This document shows positions 9,352 through 21,006 of a DNA stretch of 64,000 nucleotides, piece after piece. This DNA comes from Petrolisthes cinctipes (taxonomy: Eukaryota > Arthropoda > Malacostraca > Decapoda > Porcellanidae). The notes below the pieces were generated by a model that was not told the DNA's origin, did no database searches, and saw nothing but the letters and a program-made list of their open reading frames with translations. A program made the position numbers and the translations under genes. The stretch is from assembly GCA_033782935.1 (NCBI GenBank), contig JAWQEG010000259.1:1701501-1765500 (forward strand). Reading direction: 5' to 3'. Each line of letters begins with the position of its first letter. Position 1 is the stretch's first letter.

Positions 9352-12300
9352 TCACAATTTGTGGAAAAGGCCAGCCTCCTCCACATAGAAGAGGGTGTTC
9401 CCTCCCACACCACAAGCCTCCTCCCCGAGGACCTGAGAGAGACTGTAAGAACCGTCACCCTCCTGGTACTCAGAGAGGTGCCTACGACGAAGGTCACCAA
9501 GGCTGGGACACTCAACAATAAGATGCCGCACTGTCAAAGGGACCAGACAATCATCACAGTAGGGAGAGTGAGCCCTCTCCATTAAAAAGCCATGAGTCAA
9601 TAATGTGTGGCCAATGCGGAGACGTACAAGAGCCATCTCCCACCGGCGGGACAGGCCACTGTAGCTCCACAAACCAAGGCGCTGGCGAATGTCGCGGAGC
9701 TTGTTAGCCCCGACGGCGTCCCATCTGTCCTGCCAGCAGGAACGAACGGTAGCATCTATGTAGGGTCGAAGGTCCACTGCAGGAACAGGATGACGCCTGG
9801 CAGAAGGCCGGGAATTGGGGACCGCAGCCATAGCCAGGGCGTCAGCCTGCTCATTCCCATCAACACCCACATGGCCGGGACCCAACAAAAAGTGACTTTG
9901 CGGCCACGACGACCCAGGAGGACAAGCCACTCAAGAATGGCCAACACCAGGGGATGGGAAGAGTTAAAATTACACAAGGCCTGCAAGGCACTACAGGAAT
10001 CGCTAAAAATAGTAAACGAAGGCTGAGGGAGAGTAAAAATCACTTAAAGGGCATATAAAATGGCCGAGAGCTCAGCAGTAAAAATTGACATGACAGAAGG
10101 GAGCCTGCCGCCACGGCAAAAGTCAGGAAAGACAACTCCAAAGCCAACTCCAGCATCAGACTTTGAACCATCAGTGTACACAGGGAGGGACTCCATGTGA
10201 CTGAAGGCATGTTCTAAAAAGAGGGAACGAGCCACTGGAGGAGGAAGAGATTCCTTCTTGTCTGTAAAGCAGGTGCAGGGGAAAACTTCTGGAAAAAGCC
10301 ATGGAGCCACCCTGGGGATCCTCACAGGACAATCTGGAAGTCATCAATGCCCATCTCCTCCATAGCCTTCCTGACCCGGGAGCCAAAGGGCCATGGTGTA
10401 CGAGAATGTAAAAGGTAGTACTGAGACATGATATCAGATGACACCGCCAAGCAGGGAAGGGAGTCAGGAAGCCGATGTAATCGATGCCAACAACGAACCA
10501 TCAAGGACTGGCGACGGAGATCAAGAGGTGGCTCATTAGCGTCCACCAGGAGACTGGGGATTGGGGACGACCTGAAGGCTCCGGTCGCCAGACGTACTCC
10601 AGCATGATTAACAGAGTCTAAAACTCTGAGACGAGCATCAGTGGCAGAAGAGTACACCTCACACCCATAGTCGAGTTTTGACCTAATAAGAACATGGTAT
10701 AGGTGGAGGAGGGTGGCCCGATCAGCCCCCCTGGACGTATGGCCCAGGACCCTCAACTGGTTAAGAGCCTTGAGGCAAGAGACCTTAAGTGTACGTAAGT
10801 GGGGAACCCAAGTCAAACGTTTGTCAAAAAGGAGACCCAAAAAGCGAGTCTCCTCGACACAACGTATCCGATGACCATACATGAATAAGTCCGAATCGGG
10901 GTGGACGCCTCGGATGCGGCAGAAGTGCATAGCAACTGTCTTGGAAGGAGAAAATCGAAACCCATGAGAACCAGTCCAACGTGACACCCTGTCAAGGGCA
11001 AGCTGCATGCGCCGCTCCGCCACTGACATACGGGAAGCAACAAACCAGACTGCTAGGTCGTCAACATACATCGAGTTAGGTATACCGTCTGGAAGGGATG
11101 AGGCAATGGCATTAATTGCTACTGCAAACAATGTGACACTGAGAACGCTTCTCTGGGGAACACCCTCCTCCTGTGCAACAGATGCTGATTGAGTTGTACC
11201 AACCCTCACAAAAAAACTGCGACCACTGAGAAACTCCTTAAGAAAGTGTGGAAGGCGACCCCGCAGGCCATATAAATGGAGTTGCTGCAGGATGCCATAT
11301 TGCCATGTGGTGTCATAGGCTTTCTCTAAATCAAAGAATACACAGACAAGGTGTTGATGTTGTGCAAAGGCCTCACATGCAGCAGCTTCCAACCTGACCA
11401 GAACATCTGTAGTGGAACGGTATTTACGAAAGCCAGACTGGGACGGAGACAGAAAATCACCCCATAATGTCCAAGAAGTATACCAGTCTGACATTCACCA
11501 TCTTTTCAAATAGTTTACAGAGACAGGAGGTCAAGGCAATTGGTCGATAATTGAGGGCAACACCAGAGTCCTTGCCCGGCTTGAGGAAAGGAAGGATGGT
11601 AGCAACCCTCCACCCAGAAGGGAAGACACCCTCAAGCCAGATTCTGTTATATAAAGCTAAAAGAAATGAGATCGCCTCCTCACCCAAGCGTCGCAACATT
11701 GCATATGGGATGTTGTCTGGCCCAGGAGAAGTGTCGCCGCAGAGAGAGAGAAAGCAGAATGCAGGTCTCTCAGGGTGAATATATGGTTATAACTTTCATT
11801 CTCGTTCCCTGAGAAATCCAGGACAGTATGCTCCTTGGCTCTTAACTCATGCCTGACAGCCAGAGTTCAAAAGTCACGGCTGGAAACATTTGCAAAAGCT
11901 TCTGCCATGGTATTGGCCACCGTCAAACTATCCATGATCTTAATTCCATTGACCTTAAGTACAGGTGGAGTACTAGGAGAAAACTTCCCCGCCATCTTAC
12001 GTACTCTCCTGAACACTTGGGTGAGTGAAGTTTTAGTATTAATTGAAGACACATAGACCTTCCAAGATGCACGTCGGGCCTCTTTTAAGACTCGTCTAGC
12101 CCGGGCCCTTGCCCGTCGGAAATCCTCTAAAAGAGTTGGGTCCCCACGATTGCGACGAAGGCGAGAGAAAGCAGCACGCTTCTCCCGCACAGCAGTGGTG
12201 CAGACTGGTGACCACCAAGGGACAGGACGTTTGGGAAAGTAGCCAGAAGTTCTAGGGATAGAGTTGAGAACAGCAGAGTGGAGCATATCAGTGAAATATG

Positions 12301-13075
12301 TTACAGCCTCATCAGAGCTACTGAAATCGGCTACAGAAGAGACCGAAGAAGTTAGCTCTCTAAAAAACTGCCAGTCTGCCTTCTCTATTTCCACCTAGGA
12401 AGACGAGACTGTGGTTCGTACCTGTTACCTTCTAAATGTATAGGGAAATGGTCACTGCCATATAACTCAGGCAACACTTTCCAAGTAAAATCCAACATAG
12501 CACTGGGTGAGCAGAGGGAAATGTGAATAGCGGTAAAAGTCCCCGTAGGGCTATTAAATTGTGTCACATCTCCCGTATTTAAAACCCTAATCCCTCATCC
12601 TCAATAAAACACCCCTGGGGTTGACCGAACTGTCACCCCACAGAGGATGATGACCATTAAAATCACCCAATAAAATAAAGTGAGAGGGAAAGTCCAGTAC
12701 AAGACGGTTGAGATCACCCCTCTCAACTGTAACACTGGGAGGAAGGTATAGACTGCACATAGTGTACGGGCGGTCCATAAATACCTTAACTGCAACAGCC
12801 TGGAGCGGAGTGTCAAGCTCCAGGCTCGTGCATGGAATATCTCGGCGAACTAGGATGGCAGAGCCACCATGGTGACCCTGTCCTTCAAATGAATTGGAAT
12901 AAAATGCAGAGTATGATGGAGGACTGGCAGGAATGTAGTCCCCAAGCATTGTCTCTTGGAGAGAAACACATGCAAGAGAGAAGCTAGAGAAAAGAATGCG
13001 CAGTTCTTCCCAAGAAGCACGCAAGCTACGGCAATTCCACTGAAGGACCTTGAACGGTGTTACTTTAGTACCGAT
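9352..13075 (-). pseudogene. LINE family 1 ORF2: endonuclease, RT, RNase H
   Basis: ORF2 encodes the enzyme that nicks target DNA and copies the element RNA in place. Blocks in order: apurinic endonuclease start VLQWNCRSLRASW (about 13040), SLQETMLGDY, LLGDFNGHHPLWGD (about 12660) and YGSDHFPIHLE (about 12430). The RT reads NYRPIALTSCLCKLFEK, SQSGFRKYRSTTDVL, FFDLEKAYDTTW, GVPQRSVLS and MYVDDLAVWF. RNase H reads VYTDGSKSDAG, FTAELSAILYAL, FSDSCSAL and VDGNEQADALA. A Cys/His tail C-x2-C...H-x4-C follows. The WNCRSL start places it in the I clade. Breaks: frame changes near 12590, 12390, 11870, 11480, 10325, 10043 and 9930, and QRS in place of the usual QGS in RT. The catalytic YVDD is intact. 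Confidence 0.85.
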
Positions 13076-15071
13076 TTTTGGGAAGCCTCACGGAGGTACT
13101 TCCCACTACCACCTCGACCTGAGGGTTTACTCGAACGATAAGATTTGTCTAATCCTGGGCCACTAGAAGAGCGAACCCGAGGAGTAGTACTTGGGGCAGT
13201 AATTGGGACCCGTAGACGAGTCCCTGAAGCATCTGATATGTTAAAAGAGGAAGGTATATGAGCTGGGATATTCTTTGAAACAATTATATTGGTATTGTCC
13301 TGTACAGCAGTGGTATCACTGACACAGGCAGATACATCAACATCCATAATACAGGTGGTAGAATCACTTCGCTGCTCAAGCGGAAGAGAAACTGAATCTT
13401 TAGAAGTCACAACCTCCGTGGCATCCACATTAACTTCACGCCCCTCTGATGATCTCGAAGGAAGCTTGCGAGGAGGAACTTCTGTTGAATCAAGAGATTC
13501 ATCAGAGCCACGAGAACGCTTCTGGTGAAATTGAGAGGAAACTATGGATGAGTCCACAGAGATGGTTGCCTTACAAGGAGGAACATCTATAGAGTCAAGT
13601 GCCTCAGAGGAACCACGAAGGCATCTCTGTGGCAGTTTAGATGACTTAAGTTTCATTTTTGGAGAGCGTGTGGCAGCGTGAACCTCTACCACATGAACAC
13701 CTTTAGCTAATGTCTGAAAAATGTCATCAGTTGAAGGGTCACCTGAATGAGTGTCTGATAAAGTTTCCAAGACAGAGAAACTATTATGTAGAGTAACCTT
13801 TGAAACGCTCTCACTAGAGCAAAAACCAGCTGCCTCTTGAGAGGGTTGAGAGGGTGCTGCAAACGATTTAGGCGAAGGGCGGAGGCATATGTCTTCACAC
13901 CACCATCCTTCTGTCGCCTGAAGTTGAGTTGCCGTCTGGCACTTCCTATGCTAATGAATTGGGTATTAGCCAAGTGGAGGATATCCTGCTCAAGGAGGTA
14001 CATCTTACATTGGCGAGAACGCAAGGGGTGAGCATCTCTGCAGTAAGAGCAGTAACTCTCTGACCGACACTTAGAAGTAAGATGTGTGTCAAGAGCAGAA
14101 CAATTACCACACCGGGAACGGTTGTTGCAGTTCCACCTCCCTTGACCAAACTCATAACAACAGAAACACTGTAGGGGACGCTCAACAAAAGGCTTTACCT
14201 CAAATGAGGTGGGGTTAATGTTAATGCGATCTGGGATATGCGAGCCATAGAAAGTGAGGATGATCATATTTTTACTGCCTTTCATCTTCGTTACTCGTTG
14301 GACACTGTCTGGGCACATAGCGAGAATGTCCTCTTCTGAGAATTCATACAGGTCCTCATTATATATACGCCCCTTAAATGTTTGATGTGGTTTAATAGAT
14401 TCAAACATGCTATCAGAAGGACAGGGGAGATTGAGGAGCATCATGGCCTGTGTAAGATCTTTGGCTCTGATTAAAATGCCCTTACCATATTTCTTTATGT
14501 GGCCCATTGGTAATAATCCAATTTCTTTCTCCAGATACCGGGAAGCATGGATAAGGTTACCACGTCCCTCCCAGTAGTAAGCCACAAACCAAAAGGGTGT
14601 AGGAACCCGACGTTCCTTTGAGACATGCTCTACAAAGTCATCAAATATATTAGGGCAGTAGTCATTGTCACTGTCAACTACATTGATGGACCGCATCATC
14701 TGAACTTTACAATGAGTATCTCCCACCGTCAGAGAATCTTTTGCCTCAAATGCTGCTTTGGCAGCAGCATTTGTATTGAAAGTAATATAGCACCGATTAG
14801 ACCTACAATCACTGTCATATGTGATTCGGATTCGAAGAACTACTCCAAAACACTTAAAAATGGAGTGGATAGTGCCATAGGAAAGGGATGCAAGTACATT
14901 CGTTAACATTAACGTGTCCAAATCGCTAACAGGGTTCTTCGGCACAACACCCGACCTGCTAGGTCTAGTCTTATTTGCAGCTTTCTGCATATTACCACGA
15001 CCAGAGAGTGACGTCTCGAGGGCCTGGTCGACCACCGCTCGAGGAAGAGATTGGGGCTTTTCTTTATCCAT
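13060..15071 (-). pseudogene. LINE family 1 ORF1: nucleic-acid-binding protein with zinc knuckles
   Basis: ORF1 proteins of I-clade LINEs bind element RNA. The start ATG is at 15071 (MDKEKPQSLPRAVVDQ). The central part has an RRM-like region and then three zinc knuckles: CFCCYEFGQGRWNC, CGNCSALDTHLTSKC and CSYCRDAHPLRSRQC. In the plus copy at 15.7 kb the first knuckle has the normal His (GHGRRNC), so this copy lost it (H to Q). A frameshift near 13880 moves the C-terminal low-complexity tail (LETLSDTHSGDPSTDD onward) to another frame ending at 13060. The end overlaps the start of ORF2 in a different frame. Confidence 0.85.
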
Positions 15072-15183
15072 ATATCATTGATTTGGTGTTTTTGGCCCCA
15101 GAAGCCAAGAGCTACTACCTACCGGACAGATGAGGGGACCGAGCGCTGGTCGCCGTGGGCAGGGTACCTCTTCCCCTGACTGT

Positions 15184-16508
15184 GGGGGATACTCACTGTA
15201 AAGTTCACATGATGCGGTCCACCAATGTAGTTGACAGTGAAAATGATTACTGCACTAACATCTTTGATGACCCTGTAGAGCATGTCCCAAAGGAATATCG
15301 GGTTCCTACACCCTTTTGGTTTGTGGCTTACTACAGAGAGGGATGTGGTAACCTTATCCATGCTTCTCGGTATCTGGAGAAAAAAATTGGATAATTACCA
15401 ATGGACCACATAAAGAAATATGGAGAGGGCGTTTTAATTAGAGCCAAAGATCTTACACAGGCCATGATGCTCCTCAATCTCCCCTGTCCTTCTGATAGCA
15501 TGTTTGAATCTATTAAACGACATGGAACATTTAATTATAGCAAGGGGCGTATATATAATGAGGACCTGTATGAATTCTCAGAAGAGGACATTCTCGCTAT
15601 GTGCCCAGACAGTGTCCAACGAGTAACAAAGATGAAAGGCAGTAAAAATTTGATCATCCTCACTTTCTATGGCTCGCATATCTCAGATCTCTTTAACATT
15701 AACCCCACCTATTTTGAGGTGAAGCCTTTTGTTGAGCGTCCCCTACAGTGTTTCTGTTGTTATGAGTTTGGTCATGGGAGAAGGAACTGCAACAACCGTT
15801 CCTGGTGTGGTAATTGTTCTGCTCTTGACTCACATCTTACTTCTGAGTGTCGGTCAGAGAGTTACTGCTTTTACTGCAATGATGCTCACCACTTGCATTC
15901 TCGCCAATGTAAGATGTACCTCCTTGAGCAGGATATCCTGCACTCGGCTAATACCTAATTTATTAGCATTGGTAGTGCCAGACGGCAACTCAACTTCAGG
16001 AGCCATATGACCTTGCTGTTGCGGCGCCTAATATCAATCAATCAATCAACTTCAGGAGACAGAAGGATGGTGGTGTGAAGACATACGCCTCCTACCTTCA
16101 CCCTAAATCCGTTGCAACACCCTCTCAACCCTCTCAAGAGGCAGCTGCTTTTTGCTTTAGTGAGAGTGTTTCTAAGGTTACACTTCATAATAGCTTCTCT
16201 GTCTTGGAAACTTTATCAGACACTCATTCTGGTGACCCTTCAACTGATGATAATTCTCAGACTTTAGCGAAAGATGTCCATGTGGTAGAGGTTCACCCTG
16301 CCACACGCTCTCCAAAAAAGAAACTTAAGTCACCTAAACTGCCACAGAGATGCCTTCGAGGTTCCTCTGAGGCACTTGACTCCATAGATGTTCCTCCTTG
16401 TAAGGCAATCATCTCTGTGGACTCATCCATAGTTTCCTCTCAATTTCACCAGAAGCGTTCTCGTGGTTCTAATGAATCTCTTGATTCAACAGAAGTTCCT
16501 CCTCACAA
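15184..16508 (+). mobile_element. LINE family 1, ORF1 fragment B (plus strand)
   Basis: The sequence reads VGDTHCKVHMMRSTNVV onward, corresponding to about codon 112 of ORF1, and runs through the zinc knuckles to the tail LDSTEVPPHK. It has stops at 15392-15394 and at 15956-15958 (a CAA to TAA change relative to the minus copy), and a 43-bp insertion at 16003-16045. Codons 1-111, ORF2 and the 3' end are missing. It ends abruptly at 16508 where the CR1-like element begins in the opposite orientation. Confidence 0.85.
16003..16045 (+). mobile_element. 43-bp LINE 3' end insertion with 13-bp target duplication
   Basis: TCAACTTCAGGAG occurs at 15990-16002 and again at 16046-16058. The insert between them reads CATATGACC, TTGCTGTTGCGGCG, CCTAAT and then ATCAATCAATCAA. 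This matches the last bases of the family 1 LINE 3' end near 8976-9040. It is an extremely 5'-truncated retroposition event. Confidence 0.85.
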
Positions 16509-18691
16509 GGGTCCCAACGCGGAGCCCTGAGGTACACCGTTGCTGACATTGCTCCATTCCGCTGATGAGTAATTGACCGTCACACGCTGTTCTCTACCTG
16601 TCAGAAAACTTCTAATCCAGGACAGTGTGCCACCTCTGATACCAAGCGTGGCCAGCTGTGCAAGCAGACACTCGTGCGGGACAGTATCAAATGCCTTTTC
16701 ATAGTCCATGAATATTATATCCACCGGCAGATTGTGACTTAGCGCTTTGGTCCAAATCTCCATTGCCTCTAAAAGATTGGTTGTAGTAGATCTTCCAGAG
16801 GTGAATCCATGCTGTTGGTTACAGAGGAGATTGTTCGCTCTGAGGTGGTTCATAATGTCTTCTGCGAGAATACGCTCCATAACTGAGGTGAGCGACACTG
16901 GTCTATAATTAGCAGGGTTTGATTTTTCTCCTTTTTTGTATATTGGTGTCACTGTGGTAATCTTCCACTGCTTTGGCACCTCACCTCTCTGTAGGCTGGC
17001 TTCATACAAGATTGAAAGTGGTGTTGCCAGAATCTCTGCCACTTCATTCAATACACGAGGATGGATCTGATCTGGTCCTGGTGATTTATCCATTTTCAGT
17101 TTTGCAAGTATCTTCTGCACTCTCTCCTTGGTGATGGTTATGTGTAAGTCTGCTTGAAAGTCCTTATTCGTAAAAATTGGGAAAGCCGTCATATTCTCTC
17201 TTGTAAATACCCTTGTATATTGTCTATTCAATACTTCTGCCTTGTCTTTGTCCTCTCTCATAAGAACTCCTTCTTCATCTCGCAAATCAGCTAGGGTGGC
17301 TGTTATTTTACGACGGCTGTTTACATAGTTCCAGAAGACTTTATTGTTTTTGCGCGCTTCTGCAGCCAATTTACTCTCGAATTCTTTCCGAACCTTCGTA
17401 ATGTGTGTGTTGCGATGTTGCGAGCTTCAATGTATTTTTCATAGTCCTGCCCATCTTTGGTATTCAGGTACCTTATCCATGCATGGTGCTTCTTCCTAAC
17501 CTTGGTCAGTGCTGTTCGGTTCATCCAAAGTGGTTTATTCCCTGACTTGTTGGGAAAGTTTATCTTGGTGGGGACCCATCTGGCTACTGCTTGTAAAATG
17601 GCTAGGTCAATGTAGTCTGCCATTGTTTGGACCGTCCGTCCTCTCAATGTTTCCTCCCAGTCGATGTTTAGAGCCTCCTTCATGGCTGCATAGTTCCCCT
17701 TATTGTAGTTATAAGTGGTTTTCGATATTGCTGATGCATCTGAGGTGAAGATAATTCGGAAATGTATTCCCACATGGTCACTGGAACCTAAAGGATCCAG
17801 AGCCTCTAGGTGTTCAATCATCTCTGGTTCATTAGTAAATACTAGATCGTCTTGTGTAGGTGTCTGTCCATCTCTGTACCTCGTTGGTCGAGTAATGTGC
17901 TGATATAGATACGTATCCCTAATGCATTCCACGAACCTGGTGTATGAACCGTTTGGGCTGGTATTTGAAGACAGGATTGGTGAAGGGTTCCATGTTATGA
18001 CTGGATGATTAAAATCTCCTACAATCAATTGATGAGTGTGGTTACTTGAGGCTGCCCATGATAAAGAATTATACAAATTATTGTCATGTAGGTTAGCTAG
18101 GGTTGGAATACCACTTCTATATATTGCTCCTATTAGTAAAGTTTTGTTGTCATGTCCCCTTATCATAGCCCACACACTATCATTATACGCCTCTGGAATA
18201 TTTGGAAAAATTTGTCTTGCATGGTATATACTCTTCACATAAATACTCACTACCCTAGTGTTGGGAGTGGTGAGATCACTTACAAATGAGTCATACCCCC
18301 TGGCTGACATTGTTGACTGGTCTGGAATGTCCCCTCTCTTAGGTTTAATCTCTGTTAAAGCAATTATATCGTAACTGTTAGAAGAGTTTAATGTTAATAA
18401 AGCATCATACTTGCTCATCACTGAGTTGTCAACATTAGTGTAATAGACTCTTAGATCTTTGGGAGAACTGATAGGCCTAGGTGTGTTGCTATTATTACCT
18501 ACTGGTGAAGAGATCCTTGTTGTCCTTTGATTTCTATTACTTTGCCTTGGCTGATCACCCAGTTTTTTCTGGTTGTAATTTCCTAACTCTGTAAAGGCAA
18601 GCCATAATTTTTTTGACTCAGTCTGCTGTGTTTTGGTTAAGACTGGCCGAATATATCCATTTTTATATAGTTCGTGGTTACTATCCCTCAA
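16509..18691 (-). pseudogene. CR1-like ORF2: endonuclease and partial RT
   Basis: Endonuclease blocks read LRVYYTNVDNSVMSK, DIIALTEIKP, LIVGDFNHPVITW and LGSSDHVGIHF. A linker with NKPLWMNRTALTKVRKKHHAW follows. The RT start reads MDKSPGPDQIHPRVLNE, NPANYRPVSLTSV, QHGFTSGRSTTTNLLE, IFMDYEKAFDTVPHE and NGVPQGSALGPL. The KSPGPDxIHPRVL signature is typical of the CR1 group. A frameshift near 17400 separates endonuclease and RT, and the frame stops at the breakpoint before the F/Y-x-DD catalytic box. The open frame at its 5' side runs on from the last part of ORF1 (KNGYIRPVLTKTQQ) with no intervening stop. Confidence 0.85.
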
Positions 18692-18710
18692 TTGTTTAGC
18701 CTATCCTAGA

Positions 18711-19633
18711 ATATCTTTCTAGGCTCCAAGTGCATCTAGTTCTACTTTCAATAAACGATCGTTGCCGTCGGCACCATCTCCTAGACGTACAGCTTTATTA
18801 ATTTTAACAATTAACTTGAACTCTTCATTGATCATACAGGTGGCAGGCTTGAGGTCTTCCTCGAGTGCTTCCTCTTCAGGTAAATTAAGAATTATCAAGT
18901 TGAGTTTTCTCTGCTCAATCTGCTCTATCTCAGTAAGGCATCGTCTCAGTTCCCTGGTGTCGACTTTCTGACCGAGACTGGTCCAACTAGGTCTTTTGAA
19001 GAAATATTAGAGACTTTCTGTTCAAGAGCCTGTATTGTTGTAGCTGTTTTCTTGTCCACAGAATCAAGCTTGTTTTCCAGGGCTTCCAAATAGGTTTGAT
19101 CCTGAGCTTGTGCCGGAGGTTTACTTAGTGCTGTTTCAATCCCAGTTAAACGCGAATCCAAAGTTTTTTCCATCTCTGTCAGCTTAGCATTAGTGTCCTT
19201 GACAATATTGTTTAGCTGTGTGATATCACCAGCATTGTGTGAGCACTGTGCTGTCAAATTCTCTAGTGCTGATTTGATGGGTTTATTTTCTTGCTGTATG
19301 GCAATAACTTGTAGCCTGAGGTTCTTTGCACCATGCTTAGTAACAGTTAGAACAATACCAGGCACAGCTGTCATCTTCTTCCATCAACACCTGGTACAAT
19401 TTATCAGACACTTTTTGACATTTACAGTGAAACCATAGGGTACATACCTCACAATTCATTGCCTTATCACCTGCATTGACAGCCTTCCTGCATGTGCCAC
19501 AGGGATATACCTTTTTCATAGCTTGTGTGTCCTTTGCAGTCTCGTTGCATCCACTAGCTGAAGTTGGTTCTTGTTTCCTGTTGGCCTGTAATGGCTCAGC
19601 TGAAGTTGATGTTTTCCTGTTGCGGTCGGCCAT
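18711..19633 (-). pseudogene. CR1-like ORF1: PHD finger, coiled coil, C-terminal domain
   Basis: MADRNRKTSTSAEP starts at 19633. A PHD-type zinc finger follows: CGTCRKAVNAGDKAMNC, CEVCTLWFHCKC and WYCSNC. After a frame change near 19360 comes a heptad-rich coiled coil (LENLTAQ, LNNIVKDTNAKLTEMEKTL, LEALENKLDSVDKK). After another frame change near 18960 comes the C-terminal RNA-binding-type block RKLNLIILNLPEEEALE to VRLGDGADGNDRLLKVEL. PHD plus coiled coil plus NLIIxNLPE is the known ORF1 layout of CR1-type LINEs. It probably binds element RNA and aids assembly. Confidence 0.8.
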
Positions 19634-19919
19634 GTTGAATCCACCAGTTTTGTCTACTCCAGTTCTCTATAATCTCTACAAATGCCACTAGTTTTGCTTA
19701 AATTTCACCATATGACCGCAGCTAATACTTGGGAGTGTTATTATTTGAGGTTATATTTTCCAGAAATGATGCACTAGCACAGTAACATGCCGTTAATTAA
19801 CAAAGTTTTGGAGGTCTATCACCTGCGTCCGCTCGCTGCCAGGGCTACACAGACTATAGTCCGACCACTCTTAAAATGTGGTTTGGGTGGGGTCGTGCTG
19901 AACCTGTCACCGGTTACAG

Positions 19920-20300
19920 CTTCGCCACGTTTCTTAAACTAGCGATTCGTAGCTTGTGTGATTTAATGTAAAATACCCGAACACGTGACAAAACAATTTT
20001 ATAATATATACTTAAGTATACTTAAGTATGTCAATGACAAATAAACTTTATAATGCAACGTCTTTAAGTAATAATATAGAAATGTGGCATACATATTTCA
20101 CAGTGGTGCTACGAATATGTTGCTACTTTTATTTCACATTCGTTATAGTTCTGAGTTGGGTATGTAATGCAACAATTGTGTTTATAATACTTTATGAAGA
20201 AATGGAAGTGATATATATATACTCGTTCCTTAATAAAAGTAAATGTTAAAACTATCATGAGCAGCAATACCCATCACTCCCAACACCTGGAACACGGTAC
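19920..20300 (+). repeat. Dispersed repeat shared with 31615-32160
   Basis: Shared blocks in the same order: TTCTTAAACTAGCGATTC against CCCTAAACTAGGGATTC, TGTAAAATACCCGAACA against TGTAAAAGGCACACAGA, TAGTTCTGAGTTGGGTATGT against TAGTTCTTGGTTAGGTAAGT, and CTTAATAAAAGTAAATGTTA against CTTAATAAAAATATATACGT. Then CATGAGCAGCAA matches CACGAGCGGCAA. The repeat stops shortly before the cold-shock gene promoter. Confidence 0.65.
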
Positions 20301-20339
20301 ATATGTATCTCCTGGGAGGTAATTAACAGGGCAAGGGAG

Positions 20340-20347
20340 TATTTAAG
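20340..20347 (+). promoter_or_regulatory. TATA-like box of the cold-shock gene
   Basis: TATTTAAG lies 42-49 bp before the ATG at 20389. With normal spacing the start site would fall near 20370, leaving a leader of under 20 nt. Confidence 0.4.
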
Positions 20348-20388
20348 CTTCTGTCAAGTGCTCCCACTGTTGGAGTCTACATCCAGCC

Positions 20389-21006
20389 ATGGCTGTGTCA
20401 ACACCTACTGCCGACCTCACCACTTCCCCTGCCGACCGTCGTGTTGGCAGTGTGAAGTGGTTTAACCATTTGAAGGGCTATTGTTTCATAACCTCTGACG
20501 AGCGAGATTACTTCATCCACAGGAGAGACACCCTTCTCTCTGCTGCCACCACCTCATTACCATCACTGAGGGACGGAGAGGAGGTGTCTTTCACTGTGGA
20601 GGTTACAAACGTAGCGGGACCTGATGGTGGGCAGGTCCTAGGCTCACTCCATGCCCGTGGGAGGAAGACGGCTGACGCCCAACCACCGCAGCGACGGCAG
20701 CAGCAGGCAGACATCGTCACCGTCTGCACCAAGACTGCTGTTGCCTTAGCTGCAGAAGGGCTAGGTCGTCTCTCTGACCTCCTCCTGGACATCTTCAGGA
20801 GAAATGGCTTAACACCAATAGCCATTTCTCCTGATCTACAACCACCCACCACCATCACCACCAAGAAACGAGGCAGCAAGTCTGCACGACGGGGGAGGTG
20901 CAGAGAAGAAGCGCCACCTCCACTCCCTCCAGCCCACCCCCGTCGCCGGTTTAGGGGTAATGGGTGCCAGATGTACAATGAAATTTGGTACATTACCGAT
21001 ATTTAA
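20389..21006 (+). CDS. Intact cold-shock-domain (Y-box-like) protein, single exon, 205 aa
   Basis: Cold-shock domains bind single-stranded RNA or DNA; Y-box proteins use them to package and regulate mRNA. The domain covers about residues 18-92: GSVKWFNHLKGYCFI contains the RNP1-type motif (KGYCFI for KGYGFI), and DYFIHR is RNP2 (usually DVFVHQ). Then RDGEEVSFTVE and VAGPDGGQVLGS match the Y-box style end of the domain. The tail of about 110 residues is rich in Q, R and P, with a basic cluster KKRGSKSARRGRCR and PRRRFRGN, and plausibly adds RNA affinity. The start has good context (CAGCCATGG). No intron is present. An AATAAA signal overlaps the stop. It lies 335 bp upstream of a transposase in the same orientation, inside repeat-family DNA. 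It may be a Y-box retrocopy, transposon cargo, or a host gene trapped among repeats. Expression is unknown. Confidence 0.8.
   Translation: MAVSTPTADLTTSPADRRVGSVKWFNHLKGYCFITSDERDYFIHRRDTLLSAATTSLPSLRDGEEVSFTVEVTNVAGPDGGQVLGSLHARGRKTADAQPPQRRQQQADIVTVCTKTAVALAAEGLGRLSDLLLDIFRRNGLTPIAISPDLQPPTTITTKKRGSKSARRGRCREEAPPPLPPAHPRRRFRGNGCQMYNEIWYITDI

Larger units (their letters stand above)
8976..15183 (-). mobile_element. LINE family 1 (I clade with RNase H), nearly full-length
   Basis: This is a two-ORF non-LTR retrotransposon reading right to left: a short 5' leader (15183-15072), ORF1 (15071-13060), ORF2 (about 13075-9352), a 3' UTR of about 370 bp with an 83-bp tandem duplication, and a terminal TCAATCAATCAA-type tail at 8976-8995 instead of poly(A). 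The 5' end lacks the longer leader seen in fragment A. Both ORFs carry frameshifts. It sits between two plus-strand pieces of the same family. Confidence 0.85.
16509..19700 (-). mobile_element. CR1-like LINE with PHD-finger ORF1, 3'-truncated
   Basis: Right to left: 5' leader, ORF1 (PHD, coiled coil, C-terminal domain), endonuclease and RT up to the GVPQGSALGPL block. The RT active site, remaining ORF2 and 3' end are absent. Loss of the 3' end is atypical for a LINE, so the edge at 16509 is a later breakpoint. Confidence 0.8.

Noticed and set aside
8976..16508. Twin priming as the cause of the inverted LINE pieces
   Set aside because: Twin priming inverts but does not duplicate element sequence; here ORF1 sequence is present in both orientations.
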